Assembly (NCBI GenBank): GCA_963832725.1
Contig: CAWHVG010000003.1
Location: 2,232,001-2,296,000, forward strand
Direction: 5' to 3'
DNA from: JAEZBP01 sp963832725
GTDB taxonomy: Bacteria > Myxococcota_A > Polyangia > Polyangiales > Sandaracinaceae
DNA: 64,000 nt
The position numbers and the translations under genes were made by a program. This document shows positions 19,928 through 28,655 of the stretch, one piece after another. The stretch's first letter is position 1; each line of letters begins with the position of its first letter. The notes beneath the pieces were generated by a model that made no database searches, had not been told where the DNA came from, and saw only the letters and a program-made list of their open reading frames with translations.

Positions 19928-20802
19928 GTGCGAGGAGAAGACCCCCGACTGGCGATTGCCGCGCTCCTGATTGCGGCGGCTCCGCTGCCTGCAGCTGCGC
20001 AGGCCTCGACGCCGGCCGAGCGGTTCGAGCGGCAGGTCGCCACGTGGCGAGACGCAGACTACCGCGGGGTGACCCGAGGAGAGCGCGAGGACTGCGCCGG
20101 CCCGACGACCGAGGATCGCGTGCTACCGGGTCGAGTTCCGCCTCGGACGCGAGGTGACGGTCACCTACGAGGCGCGCTTCTTCGGGTCCGACTCGTACGA
20201 CGAGGTCGTGATCCGCGCAGGAGACCGCGAGCTCCTGCGAGAAGAGACCCCGTGCTCATCGGGGAGGTTCGCCTACCGCTTCGTGGATTCTGGACGGCGT
20301 CGCGCCGGTGGACGTGCTGCGCAGCTTCGACGGGAGCTGCGGTTCGGGCTCGATGTACGTCGGCTACCGCGGCTTGGTCGTCACCCCGACCGAGGTCCGC
20401 GAGCTGTTCTCGGAGACCGTCGTCAGCGAGGACAACGGGGGCCCGCAGACCGAGCTGTTCTTCGCCGCGGACGACGCCGCGTCCTTCCGGCTGCGGCAAC
20501 GGGCGCGTGGCATCGACTGGACGACCGTGCGCTTCCCCACCATCGCGCTGGCCTACACGCCGAGCCCTCGTGCCAGGGAGGTGCGCCGGTGCTCCACGCG
20601 CCGCGGCCACGCCCCGACCTGCCACACGCGCGTCGTCCGGCGGACGACGGTGACCTCGACCGGTGCGCTCGTCGGCTACGAGCACCGCCCCGACCTCGAC
20701 CTCTACCGCTGGGTGCTCCGAGAGCGATCGGCGCTCGCGGAGCACGGGCTCGTCCTGTCGCCTGCGCTGGCGCGCGAGCTCGAGGCGGCGCTCCAGCCGT
20801 GA
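19928..20802 (+). CDS. secreted protein of unknown function (two frame breaks)
   Basis: A GTG at 19928 begins a typical Sec signal, RLAIAALLIAAAPLPAAAQA, cleaved after AQA. The mature part reads ERFERQVATWRDADYRGV; then, after a frame break near 20115, CYRVEFRLGREVTVTYEARF and GSDSYDEVVIRAGDRELLRE; and, after another near 20290, DVLRSFDGSCGSGSMYVGYR through YRWVLRERSALAEHGLVL to the stop at 20802. I recognise no family. The segments follow each other with no gap, so one protein of about 290 residues is likely. Periplasmic or extracellular location is inferred from the signal peptide. Confidence 0.6.
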
Positions 20803-20943
20803 TCGGTGGCCAACGCGACCCCGACGCGATCGATGTGTCCCCGGGTAGAAGCACGTTTCCGGAGACAACGTCGGCCATGCAGACTTCCGAGCACATCGGA
20901 CCGAGGCGACGTTCGAGGAGCTGGACGGGGACGGCGCCCGTCG

Positions 20944-21846
20944 ATGGCGAACAAGCGCGCATGGAGTTCACCGCGACGATACGACGGACACCTGCAGCTG
21001 CCGGTCGAGCTATTGCGCCACCGTTTCTCTCAAGATCGGCCAGGTGCGGCGCCACTCGTCGGACGCGGGCTCCTTGCGGTAGAGCTCGATCAGGTACTCA
21101 ACCGGCTCGCCCTGGGCAGCACGGACCGCTGGGTGTTCCGACTGCGCGATCCGTCGCGCGGCTACACCCGGATGGACTTCACGAGCGACCAGGGCGCCGA
21201 CGGCGTGCGCGCGCTCTTGCCGCGCATCGTGCCCCTGGCCTCCTGGCACGGGGCGATCGAGGTGGAGCGCGCGCGCATCGCCGACCCGCTCCAGCAGCTC
21301 GCGTGGGATCTCCGCCGCAACGGGAGCGCGGACCCTCGGTGGACCCGGGAGCACACGGCGCCCGAGGCGTGGCGTGCCTGCGGGAGCGCGCTCGTCATGC
21401 TCGAGACCCTCGAGCGGCTCGGGCGGCCCGACCTGATCCGCGTCGCACGCGAGGCGATTGATCGCGACGCGGCGCCGGCCCCCAGCTTCACGAACGCGAC
21501 GACCCCGGAGGACCTGGACGCGGTCCTGCGCGCGGCGGCCCGACGTCACGCCGACCTCGTCCGCGCCGCGATCCCCGAGCCGCCGGAGCTGCAGGCGTCG
21601 ACGCGGCCGACGGACAGGTCCCCAAGCAGCTCCTGCGCGGGATCGCGTGGAGCTTCGGCGGCGCTCCGCCCGCAGATCGCGCCGAATTCGAGCGCGCGCT
21701 GCTCGCGCGCCAGCACGACGCACGAACGGAGCGCGAGCCGATGCTGCGCGCCGTCGGACTGCCTCCGTTCGCATTTGGGCCCGTGATCGGTCGTCCGCAG
21801 CGCCTCGGACTCATCCACGCGAGCCGAGCACCGTCCAGACGCGCCG
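20944..21846 (+). CDS. hypothetical protein running into a repeat array (frame break)
   Basis: From an ATG at 20944 the frame reads credible protein: STDRWVFRLRDPSRGYTRMD, LPRIVPLASWHGAIEVERAR, SALVMLETLERLGRPDLIRV and LDAVLRAAARRHADLVRAAI. After a break near 21600 another frame continues GQVPKQLLRGIAWSFGGAPP and AEFERALLARQHDARTEREP, then MLRAVGLPPFAFGPVIGRPQ, before entering the 21-bp array at about 21850. No family is recognised; the middle is helical. The true 3' end is unclear because the 21-bp array is open in all frames. The reverse-strand frames have an Arg-heavy shadow composition and are rejected. Confidence 0.45.
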
Positions 21847-21850
21847 TGCG

Positions 21851-22517
21851 CCTCTCCACGCGGCCGGTGCCCGTCTCCACGCGCTCGGCGGCCGTCTCCA
21901 CGGGCTCCTCGTTCGTCTCCACGCGCTCGTCGGCCCTCTCCACGCGCTCGTCGGCCGTCTCCACGCGCGCTGAGCGCCATCCACGCGCTCGGTGCCCGTC
22001 TCCACGCGCTCGTGGGCCGTCTCCACGCGCGCGTGGGCCGTCTCCACGCGCCCGTGACCCTCGAGCCCGGGCTCGCGAGCCTCCTCCACACGCTCGGGTC
22101 CGCTCTCCACGCGCAGCAATCGTTCTCCACGGAGCGACCGGCGTCTCCACGCGGCGGGAGTGCTCGTCCACGCGGAGGAGGTGCTCATCCACGCGAGGTT
22201 GGTGTTCATCCACGCGGCAGGTGCCGTCATCCACGCGGCCGGTGCCGCCATCCACGCGGCCGGTGCCGTCATCCACGCGGCAGGTGCCGTCATCCACGCA
22301 GATGATGGCGTCATCCACGCGGCCAGTGCCGTCATCCACGCGGCCGGTGCCGTCATCCACGCGGCAGGTGCCGTCATCCACGCGGCCAGTGCCGTCATCC
22401 ACGCGGCAGGTGCCGTCATCCACGCGGCCGGTGCCGTCATCCACGCGGCCGGTGCCGTCATCCACGCGGCCTGTGCCGCCATCCACGCGGCCGGTGGCGT
22501 CATCCACGCGGGGGGGT
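21851..22517. repeat. 31-unit tandem repeat array, 21-bp period
   Basis: Every unit contains the core tccacgcg. The left half (21851-22160, about 14 units) is diverged, with forms such as gtctccacgcgctcgtcggcc, some spacing changes and one 23-base insert. The right half (22160-22517, about 17 units) is nearly uniform: catccacgcggcMggtgccgt. The 21-base period equals seven codons, so all six frames stay open in the right half. Two frame shifts in the left half mean no single protein repeat runs through the whole array. The array separates the hypothetical gene at 20944 from a duplicated mfd 3' end. Confidence 0.9.
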
Positions 22518-22592
22518 CACCGAGAGCGCGACGCGCACGGCCGGGATGTCGAGCGCGACCGCGGCACCGGTACGACAACCTTCCGTGCAAGA

Positions 22593-22878
22593 CGCCACGC
22601 CGCACAGCTCGTGCGCGTGATGCGGCTGAAGCCTGCCCTGCGCGAGCTGCGGGTCCTCGGCTGCGAGGCGAACGCCGCCCGGGTCACGCTGCACCTGCGC
22701 GAGGACACGCCGCTCGAATCCGGCCCAGGTCATGGAGCGGGTGGCGCGGCGTGGCAGCCCGTGGAAGCTCCGCCCCGACATGAAGCTCACGCGGCACTTC
22801 GATTCGGGCGACGCCGGGGACTCCAGCGAGCACGTGGAAGAGGTCCTGGCCGACCTGAAGGACCTTCGCCGCGACTGA
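22593..22878 (+). pseudogene. duplicated 3' end of mfd
   Basis: About 95 codons closely matching the end of mfd at 13895-14180: AAQLVRVMRLKPALRELRVL, CEANAARVTLHLREDTPL, then in the next frame NPAQVMERVARRGSPWKLRP and EHVEEVLADLKDLRRD with the stop at the same place. Identity to mfd is about 85-88 percent at DNA level, with a stretch of about 55 identical bases around the shared frame break (here 22713-22719, in mfd 14016-14020). The rest of mfd is absent; the 31-unit array lies upstream. It is a fragment without a start and cannot make Mfd. Confidence 0.85.
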
Positions 22879-23109
22879 AGGTCCGGCGCCGGCTTACCGC
22901 TCCGGCCGGGTGGTGCGCCGCGATGAGGCGCCACGCAATCCACGTGCGACCTGCGACGCCGAGCCGGACGTCCGCTCGATCGGGGCGATGCCACGAGACC
23001 CGGCGCCCCGAGCGAGACGCGAGCTCCCGATCGATGCGCGGAGGCGAAGGGGAATCGTGGACCTCGGCGCCGAAGTGACACGTGCGGCGAGGCGAGCCAC
23101 GATCCAGAG

Positions 23110-23898
23110 ATGGACGGCAGCGCGAAGGCTCGGGGCGCCGGCGCTCGCTCGACCCTCGGCGGGCTCGCGCTGATGGCGGCGCTCGCGCTCGTCGGCTGCT
23201 ACCGGAGCCACACGCGCTTCGACGGCGGTCCGACGCCCGACGCCGGGCCGACGCCCGACGCCGGGCCGGAAGGCCCCGGTGGCAGCTGCCCGCGCGGCGA
23301 GACGTTGGACATTCGGGCCGAGCCGCCCCTCGGAACTGGCTTCGCCGGACAGGTCACGTTCACCGGGATGGAGGCGGACCCGGCCTCCGACGGACTGCGG
23401 CTGCACATCACCACCTGCTCGAGCGGGAGCCGCTGCGCGCACGACATCATCGTCGGCGGCGTGGGCCGGGACGTCGCGAACCGCATCACGCCGGCGCGTG
23501 GCTGGAGCGGCTCCGGCCGGCTCGAGTGGAGCGCCGCCGGTGGACCGCTGCATCTGCGCGTGGCCGACCTGCGGCGCTGCGCGGGCTGCGGAGGAGAGCT
23601 CGAGATCATCGCCGGCACGTTGCAGCGCAGCCGAATGGGATCGATGCCCTTCATGGGCATCCGGGTCGACGTGGGCCAGGGCCGGTGCCAGGTCGACGGC
23701 TGCACCCGTCATCACGCCTACCGAGTCGACTACACGGGCCCTTTCAGCTCCGCTCACGTCGAGACCGCGCAGGGACACACCGCCCGGAACGGGCCGCTCT
23801 TCCTCCGCGTGACCAGCGACTACCACCTCTCCGACTGCGGCATCCCCGACTCGCCGGGCAGCGGCATCGTCGCCGTCACCACCGCGGCGCGCCCGTGA
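23110..23898 (+). CDS. lipoprotein of unknown function
   Basis: 262-residue lipoprotein. The signal LGGLALMAALALVGC gives a lipobox VGC-Y, followed by the linker DGGPTPDAGPTPDAGPEGPG and a domain of about 200 residues with spaced Cys pairs (ITTCSSGSRCAHDI, LRRCAGCGGELEI, GRCQVDGC). Beta-strand-rich sequence such as GRLEWSAAGGPLHLRVADL suggests a beta sandwich. No family is recognised. The ATG at 23110 is used; the region 22879-23109 upstream holds no other gene. Surface or periplasmic location is inferred. Confidence 0.72.
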   Translation: MDGSAKARGAGARSTLGGLALMAALALVGCYRSHTRFDGGPTPDAGPTPDAGPEGPGGSCPRGETLDIRAEPPLGTGFAGQVTFTGMEADPASDGLRLHITTCSSGSRCAHDIIVGGVGRDVANRITPARGWSGSGRLEWSAAGGPLHLRVADLRRCAGCGGELEIIAGTLQRSRMGSMPFMGIRVDVGQGRCQVDGCTRHHAYRVDYTGPFSSAHVETAQGHTARNGPLFLRVTSDYHLSDCGIPDSPGSGIVAVTTAARP

Positions 23899-24004
23899 GA
23901 CCGCGGTGACCGCTCACATGAGAAACCGCCGATCTCGTCTGAATCGACCCGTGGGGTGTCCCGTCGGAGGCGGCAGAGGGCTGGGGAGCTCGGAGGAGGA
24001 TGGG

Positions 24005-24517
24005 ATGATGCAGACGACGAATTCCTGGGTGAAGAAGGTCGGCTTGATCGCGGCGATCGCCGCCCTCGGCGTGGCCGGCACGGTGGTCGCGCAGAGCGCC
24101 CTCCAGATCGGCGGCAACACCAGCAACTTCGGGCGGCACGGCCTGGCGGGCGGGTTCATGCCCGACCCCTACACGGTGGGCATCACCTCGGGCGGCGGTC
24201 TCGACGCGAGCTCGATGGGCCTCGGCTCCGGATGCGGCGGGTTCGTCACCCGGCAGCCGGACTACATCCTCGACTACTCGGACCCGGCCTCGTTCCTCCG
24301 CTTCTACAACACCGCCAGCGGCGACACGACGCTCGTCATCAACGACGGCGCCGGCAACTGGCACTGCAACGACGACTCGCACGGCGGCCTCAACCCCACC
24401 GTGGACATCAATCACCCGCCCGCGGGCCAGTACGACATCTGGGTGGGCAGCTACAGGGCCGGCGAGAACATCCGCGGCCAGCTCCACGTCACCGAGATGC
24501 GCTCGCGTCACCCCTGA
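24005..24517 (+). CDS. secreted pre-peptidase-C-like domain protein
   Basis: 170-residue secreted protein. Signal KKVGLIAAIAALGVAGTVVA is followed by AQS. The mature part has YILDYSDPASFLRFYNTASG, then DTTLVINDGAGNWHCNDDSH, NPTVDINHPPAGQYDIWVGS and a final strand. The order D-T-T-L-V-I-N-D ... W-x-C-N-D-D ... G-x-Y-D-I-W-V-G resembles the beta-sandwich domains found C-terminal to secreted peptidases and as stand-alone proteins in cyanobacteria and myxobacteria. It carries no catalytic motif. The ATG at 24005 is preceded by cggaggagg. It may be followed by the hairpin at 24558-24604. Confidence 0.7.
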   Translation: MMQTTNSWVKKVGLIAAIAALGVAGTVVAQSALQIGGNTSNFGRHGLAGGFMPDPYTVGITSGGGLDASSMGLGSGCGGFVTRQPDYILDYSDPASFLRFYNTASGDTTLVINDGAGNWHCNDDSHGGLNPTVDINHPPAGQYDIWVGSYRAGENIRGQLHVTEMRSRHP

Positions 24518-24557
24518 GCCGAGCGCGCGGCATCCGCGAAGCCGGTACGTCGCTTGC

Positions 24558-24604
24558 GAGCCTCCGTGGAGAGGGAGGGTTTCCCCCACCCTGCACGGAG
24601 GCTC
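24558..24604 (+). promoter_or_regulatory. hairpin that includes the next gene's ribosome binding site
   Basis: A perfect 11-base inverted repeat, gagcctccgtg at 24558-24568 and cacggaggctc at 24594-24604, encloses an inner imperfect G-run/C-run stem. The second arm contains the ggagg that serves the GTG start at 24607, five bases further on. It can act as terminator for the gene ending at 24517 and as a translation-blocking structure for the next gene. Confidence 0.6.
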
Positions 24605-24606
24605 AC

Positions 24607-25008
24607 GTGGCGAGACGACACGACCCGTACGACGTGCCCCAGGCACGCCGCAAGCATCCCGACCCCTGGCAGCGCGACCTGAACCCACATCACCTCGACG
24701 GACAGAACGTGGGGGCGCGCTCGACGGATGTCCGGCCGGACATGCGCTACGCGTCGGGCATCAAGCAGCTCACGCGTGAGCTGAAAGGCTTCACGCTCGA
24801 CGAGCTCGACCAGATCCCGGTCCTGCTCGCCGGCGCGAGGCTCTCGCAGGGCGCCGTCTACTGCGACGTGAGCGACGCCAGCCGGCCGGTGTTCCGCGCG
24901 GAAGGCGACATGCGCGTGCCGCGCGATCACTACCTCGTGCCCAAGCACGCGGTGCACTACGCGCACTGGAACCGGCTCCGCGGGCTCACCGCCAAAGAGC
25001 GGCTCTGA
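24607..25008 (+). CDS. conserved-looking hypothetical protein
   Basis: 133 residues from a GTG at 24607 (VARRHDPYDVPQARRKHPDP). The first 45 residues are charged and rich in His/Asp; the rest is compact: ASGIKQLTRELKGFTLDELD, QIPVLLAGARLSQGAVYCDV, then DHYLVPKHAVHYAHWNRLRG. No signal peptide, membrane segment or known family is seen. The ribosome binding site is buried in a hairpin (24558-24604), which suggests regulated translation. It precedes the BON-domain gene by 86 bases and may share its transcript. Confidence 0.65.
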   Translation: MARRHDPYDVPQARRKHPDPWQRDLNPHHLDGQNVGARSTDVRPDMRYASGIKQLTRELKGFTLDELDQIPVLLAGARLSQGAVYCDVSDASRPVFRAEGDMRVPRDHYLVPKHAVHYAHWNRLRGLTAKERL

Positions 25009-25094
25009 GCCCTCGCCGGCTCCGGGCGCGGATGGGGGCGCCGCGCGGTCACGGACTTTGTCGCCGGGGGCACGCGGCTAGTCGCTGCGTCGAC

Positions 25095-25817
25095 ATGCGA
25101 CGCGACAGGCGAGATGGGCCTCCTTCCGAGTGGGAGGACTGGCAGCGAAGGCGCCCGCGCGGCGGTTCGCCCGAGCGAATGCGAGGCTACGGAGCGGCCG
25201 ACCGCGGACGGGCGGACCCGTGGCGCGACGCGGACGTCGAGCGCCACCACCACCGCGGGTTCGTCCATCCCGACGAGCAGCACTGGCGAGACGAGACCTA
25301 CGAAGGGCCCGGCTTCCGGCGCGGACCGACCGGCGAAGCGCGCTTCCTGGGCCCGCCGTGGCGCACCGGTTGGGGCCCCGAGGTCGGCGAGATCGGCGGC
25401 CATGGAGTCGACGAGGACCATCCCGACGCCGCGCGCGACCGCCGCCCCCGCGGGCCCGAGGGCTGGATTCGGGGCGGTCTCGGCTACGCCTCGGAGCCGT
25501 CCGGCGGGTTTCAGGGCGTCGGGCCGAAGAACTACCAGCGCGCGGACCGCACGATCCTCGAGGACGTCTGCGAGTGGCTCACCGAGGACACGTGGGTCGA
25601 CGCCTCCGACGTGCACGTCGAGGTGAAGGACGCCGTCATCCATCTGCGCGGGACCGTGCCGGACCGCGCGACCAAGCGACGCGCCGACGACATCGCGCAC
25701 TCCGTCCCGGGCGTGCACGACGTGATGAACGAGCTGCGCCTGGCGCACCGGCGGCCGTCGCTCGGGCGCGAGGCCCGCGAGCGGCTCGAGCCCCAGAACG
25801 GCGAGGGCCGGAGGTGA
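25095..25817 (+). CDS. BON-domain protein with long charged N-terminal region
   Basis: 240 residues from the ATG at 25095. The first 150 are extremely polar, rich in Arg, Asp, Gly and His (WQRRRPRGGSPERMRGYGA, ERHHHRGFVHPDEQHWRDET), with no signal peptide. A BON domain follows: RADRTILEDVCEWLTEDTWV, VHVEVKDAVIHLRGTVPD and ADDIAHSVPGVHDVMNELRL. BON domains bind phospholipid or act as periplasmic stress adaptors, yet here the charged region suggests a cytosolic, envelope-adjacent or secreted-by-other-means protein. An in-frame ATG at 25032 would add 21 residues. The architecture resembles the SWFGD/BON proteins of soil bacteria. Confidence 0.75.
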   Translation: MRRDRRDGPPSEWEDWQRRRPRGGSPERMRGYGAADRGRADPWRDADVERHHHRGFVHPDEQHWRDETYEGPGFRRGPTGEARFLGPPWRTGWGPEVGEIGGHGVDEDHPDAARDRRPRGPEGWIRGGLGYASEPSGGFQGVGPKNYQRADRTILEDVCEWLTEDTWVDASDVHVEVKDAVIHLRGTVPDRATKRRADDIAHSVPGVHDVMNELRLAHRRPSLGREARERLEPQNGEGRR

Positions 25818-25826
25818 TGGACCGGC

Positions 25827-25867
25827 GCATCCCATCGCCGTCCGGCGCGCGCGCAGCGCTGGGATGC
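25827..25867 (+). terminator. hairpin after BON-domain gene
   Basis: Perfect 8-base inverted repeat gcatccca and tgggatgc, with a GC-rich 25-base loop that can pair further, located 10 bases after the stop of the BON gene. No T-run follows. The remaining bases up to 26104 contain no gene I can support. Confidence 0.5.
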
Positions 25868-26104
25868 CCGAGCTCGCTGGCGGGCTCTGGAGAGCCGTGG
25901 GGAGGCGACGCAGCGGAGAGCTCGCGGCGAACCGGGCGAGCGACGATGCGGGGACACCCGCGACCCTTCCCGCTCCCGCGCCCGGGCCCCGAGCCGCGCG
26001 ACCGCAGCGCGCCGACCCCGCGCTTCGGCACGCGACCGCGCTGAGGGCATCTGCGCCCGCGCACCGTTCGCCACGGCGGCTCCGGCATGTATGCTGAATG
26101 GCGC

Positions 26105-27473
26105 ATGAGCGCCGCCGTCGAGACGTCACCCTGGTCCGGTCCGCAGCCCGAAGCGCTACCGCCGGGGCCGAGCTGGCCTCGCGCCGCCCAGCTCGCGGCC
26201 TGGATCCTCCGGCCCTTCGAGACGCTCGCCCATCTGCGCCGCGTCCACGGGACGCCTTTCTCACTGCGCTTCCCGCGGTGGCCTGCGCTCATCGTCTTCG
26301 ACGACCCGGACGCGATCAAAGAGATCTTCACCACGCCGAACGACGACGCGTACGCCGGTCAGGCGAACACCCCGCTCCAGCCGATCGTCGGGGGGGGCTC
26401 GCTCCTCTTGCTGGACGGATCGCAGCACCTGCGCGAGCGCAAGCTCCTCCTCCCGCCCTTCCACGGCGCGCGGATGACCCGCTACGGCGAGGTGATGCGC
26501 GACGTCGCGCAGGCGGAGCTCGCGCGCCTGCCGCTCGGCCGCCCCTTCTCGGTGCAACCGCACACCCAGGCCATCACGCTCGACATCATCGTGCGCACCG
26601 TCTTCGGCGCGGGCGCGACCTCGGCCGAGCTCCGCGACGCGCTCGGGGCGCTCATCCGCGACTTCTCCAAGCCCGGGTTGATCGTGCCGCTGCTCCAACA
26701 CGATCTCGGCCCGCGCTCACCCTGGGGGCGCTACCTGCGGACCCGCGCGCGAACCGACGCCCTCGTCTACGGGATGATCGACGCCCGCCGGCGCGAGCCC
26801 CTCGAGGGGGGCGAGGACATCTTCTCGATGCTCCTCGATGCGCGACACGAGGACGGCTCCCCGATGAGCCGGCAGGAGCTGCGCGACGAGCTGATCACCG
26901 ATGCTGGTGGCCGGGCACGAGACGACCGCCACCGGGCTCTCCTGGGCGTTCAAGCACCTGATCGAGAACCCCGACGTGCAGCGCCGCGTCCACGAGGAGA
27001 TCGACCGCGTGATGGGCGATGGCCCGATCGATCCGACGCGGAGCAAGGAGCTCGAGTACCTCGACGCGGTCATCAAGGAGACGCTGCGGATCATCCCGGT
27101 GATCGCGGCGGTCGGGCGGGTGCTGCAGCGGCCGCGGACGATCGCCGGCTGGCACCTGCCGGCGGGCGTGATGGCCTCGCCTTCGATCTGGCTGACCCAC
27201 CGCAACCCGAAGCTCTATCCGGATCCGGAGCGTTTCGATCCCGCGCGCTTCCTCGGCGTGCGACCGAACCCCTACGCGTGGTTGCCCTTCGGCGGGGGCA
27301 CGCGGCGCTGCATCGGGATGGCCTTCGCGCTCTACGAGATGCGCATCGTGCTGGCGACCATGCTGCAGCGCCATCGCGTGGCCCGCGCGCCGGGCGCCCG
27401 CTACCGCGCGGTTCGGCGAAGCGTGACGATGGCCCCCGCCCGCAACATGCCGCTGACGCTGCTGCGCCGCTGA
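26105..27473 (+). CDS. cytochrome P450 (one frame break)
   Basis: About 455-residue heme monooxygenase. The I-helix oxygen motif is AGHETTATG, the K-helix ExxR is ETLR (VIKETLRIIP), and the heme loop is FGGGTRRCIG, whose Cys is the thiolate ligand. The N-terminal part (LPPGPSWPRAAQLAAWILRP; LRERKLLLPPFHGARM) also fits class IV-like bacterial P450s. An extra base near 26902 breaks the frame just before MLVAGHETT; both halves are otherwise continuous. No ferredoxin or reductase gene is adjacent, so electrons come from elsewhere. No biosynthetic cluster surrounds it; the substrate is unknown. Confidence 0.9.
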
Positions 27474-27657
27474 AGTCCCTCGAGGCCCGTTCGAGCTCCC
27501 TCTCGACGACGTCCTGGCAGCGGCCGCACGCCAGCGCTGGCGCCCGAGGCCCCGCGAGCAGGACTGGAGCGAGGCGCGCGGCCCGTGGCCGGAGCGAGCC
27601 CGAGGCCCTCGGCGCGCGGTGATCGAGCGATCCGATCCCCACTCCGCGCGATGCAGC

Positions 27658-28578
27658 TCAGGTGCCGACGAACGTCGCCGGTACGGCGTCGAACGCGATG
27701 CCGACGGAGACCGACAGGCAGACGTCGGGACGGTCCGCGCGCGGCCCGATGTCGGCCATGCTCTCGAGCAGCGAGCGCGCGCTGTCGGCGATGCCCGGGA
27801 CCAGCGCGCTCCAGGCGTCCACCACATCGGTCACGGTCTCGGTGGCGCCGAGCTCACCATCGCTCCAGCCGCTGGCGCCGGGGGTGAAACGGAGCTCCAG
27901 GTGGTTCAGGTGCCCCGAGCCGAGCACGCTCCCGAGCGCGCCCGACACCGGCAGCGTCACGGCCCCGAGCGCGACCTTCATCCTCCCGCTCGAGTCGACC
28001 GTCGCCACACCCGTGCCGAGGCGCTCGGTCACCGCAAAGCGCTGCCCCCCGGCGACGTGACCGACCCCGTCGGTCATCAGGCGAGGGGGCGGAGCGAGCC
28101 GGACGAGTGTCACCCGTGTCCCCTGCACCTCGATGCCGAGGAGGAGGTCACCGCCGTGGATCGCCGCCGCCAACGCTCCGTCGACCCCGCCGCTCGCGGA
28201 GGAGACCAGCCCGTGTACGGAGGGGATGATCCGACCGAGCACGTCGTCGACCCCGTGGGTGCCGTCGGGTGCCGTGAAGTCGGGCTCGCGGATCGCGCAA
28301 TTCGCGGTGGGATCGGTGCTCCCGGAGCCCGAGTCGTGACCGTCGAGGTTCGCACCCGGCGCGACGCCCCCGCTCGGCGCCGGCAAGCTCAGCGAGGAGA
28401 CGACGTACATGGACGGGGGCGGGTCGGAGATCGTCGTCGCGCCGTCGATCCGCAACGCTCCGTCGAGCGCCGACCCATCACGCGGCGGCCCCGCGTCGAT
28501 CGGCGTGCCGGGGTGCGAGTCGTAGCACCCCGTCGTCATCACCAGACAGATCAGGACGGACGCTGTCGTTCGAGCCAT
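27658..28578 (-). CDS. lipoprotein of unknown function
   Basis: 306-residue lipoprotein: signal MARTTASVLICLVMTTGC with the lipid-anchor Cys in TTGC-Y, then the linker HPGTPIDAGPPRDGSALDG. The remaining 260 residues are low in Cys and predicted beta-rich, with SMYVVSSLSLPAPSGGVAPG, VHGLVSSASGGVDGALAAAI and LLLGIEVQGTRVTLVRL. No family is recognised. The frame is intact. It belongs to the linker-lipoprotein set scattered through the window. The 184 bases to the P450 stop hold no clear gene. Confidence 0.75.
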   Translation of the reverse strand: MARTTASVLICLVMTTGCYDSHPGTPIDAGPPRDGSALDGALRIDGATTISDPPPSMYVVSSLSLPAPSGGVAPGANLDGHDSGSGSTDPTANCAIREPDFTAPDGTHGVDDVLGRIIPSVHGLVSSASGGVDGALAAAIHGGDLLLGIEVQGTRVTLVRLAPPPRLMTDGVGHVAGGQRFAVTERLGTGVATVDSSGRMKVALGAVTLPVSGALGSVLGSGHLNHLELRFTPGASGWSDGELGATETVTDVVDAWSALVPGIADSARSLLESMADIGPRADRPDVCLSVSVGIAFDAVPATFVGT

Positions 28579-28655
28579 GTCGCCTCCGGGGGAGGAGACC
28601 TAGACGCGATCCCGAGAGCTTCGATGCCCGATTTCGCGACGTCCGTCGTCGCCGG

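Noticed and set aside
21010..21774. Reverse-strand gene in the 21 kb region
   Set aside because: The frame is Arg-heavy and lacks a start signal; the forward frames read as more credible protein, so the forward gene was kept at low confidence.
21851..22517. CRISPR array or long repeat protein (HAAGAVI, STRPVPS or DDGTGRV heptads)
   Set aside because: There are no spacers. The 21-base period keeps all six frames open by arithmetic, and the left half changes frame, so open frames here are not evidence of coding.
25864..26097. Small forward gene of 77 codons before the P450
   Set aside because: Low-complexity Pro/Ala/Arg composition, no ribosome site, and it overlaps the P450 start region.
27474..27657. 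Small reverse gene containing ACGRCQDVVEREL
   Set aside because: A short stretch looks protein-like, but there is no convincing start site or family, and the frame extends into the P450 antisense.
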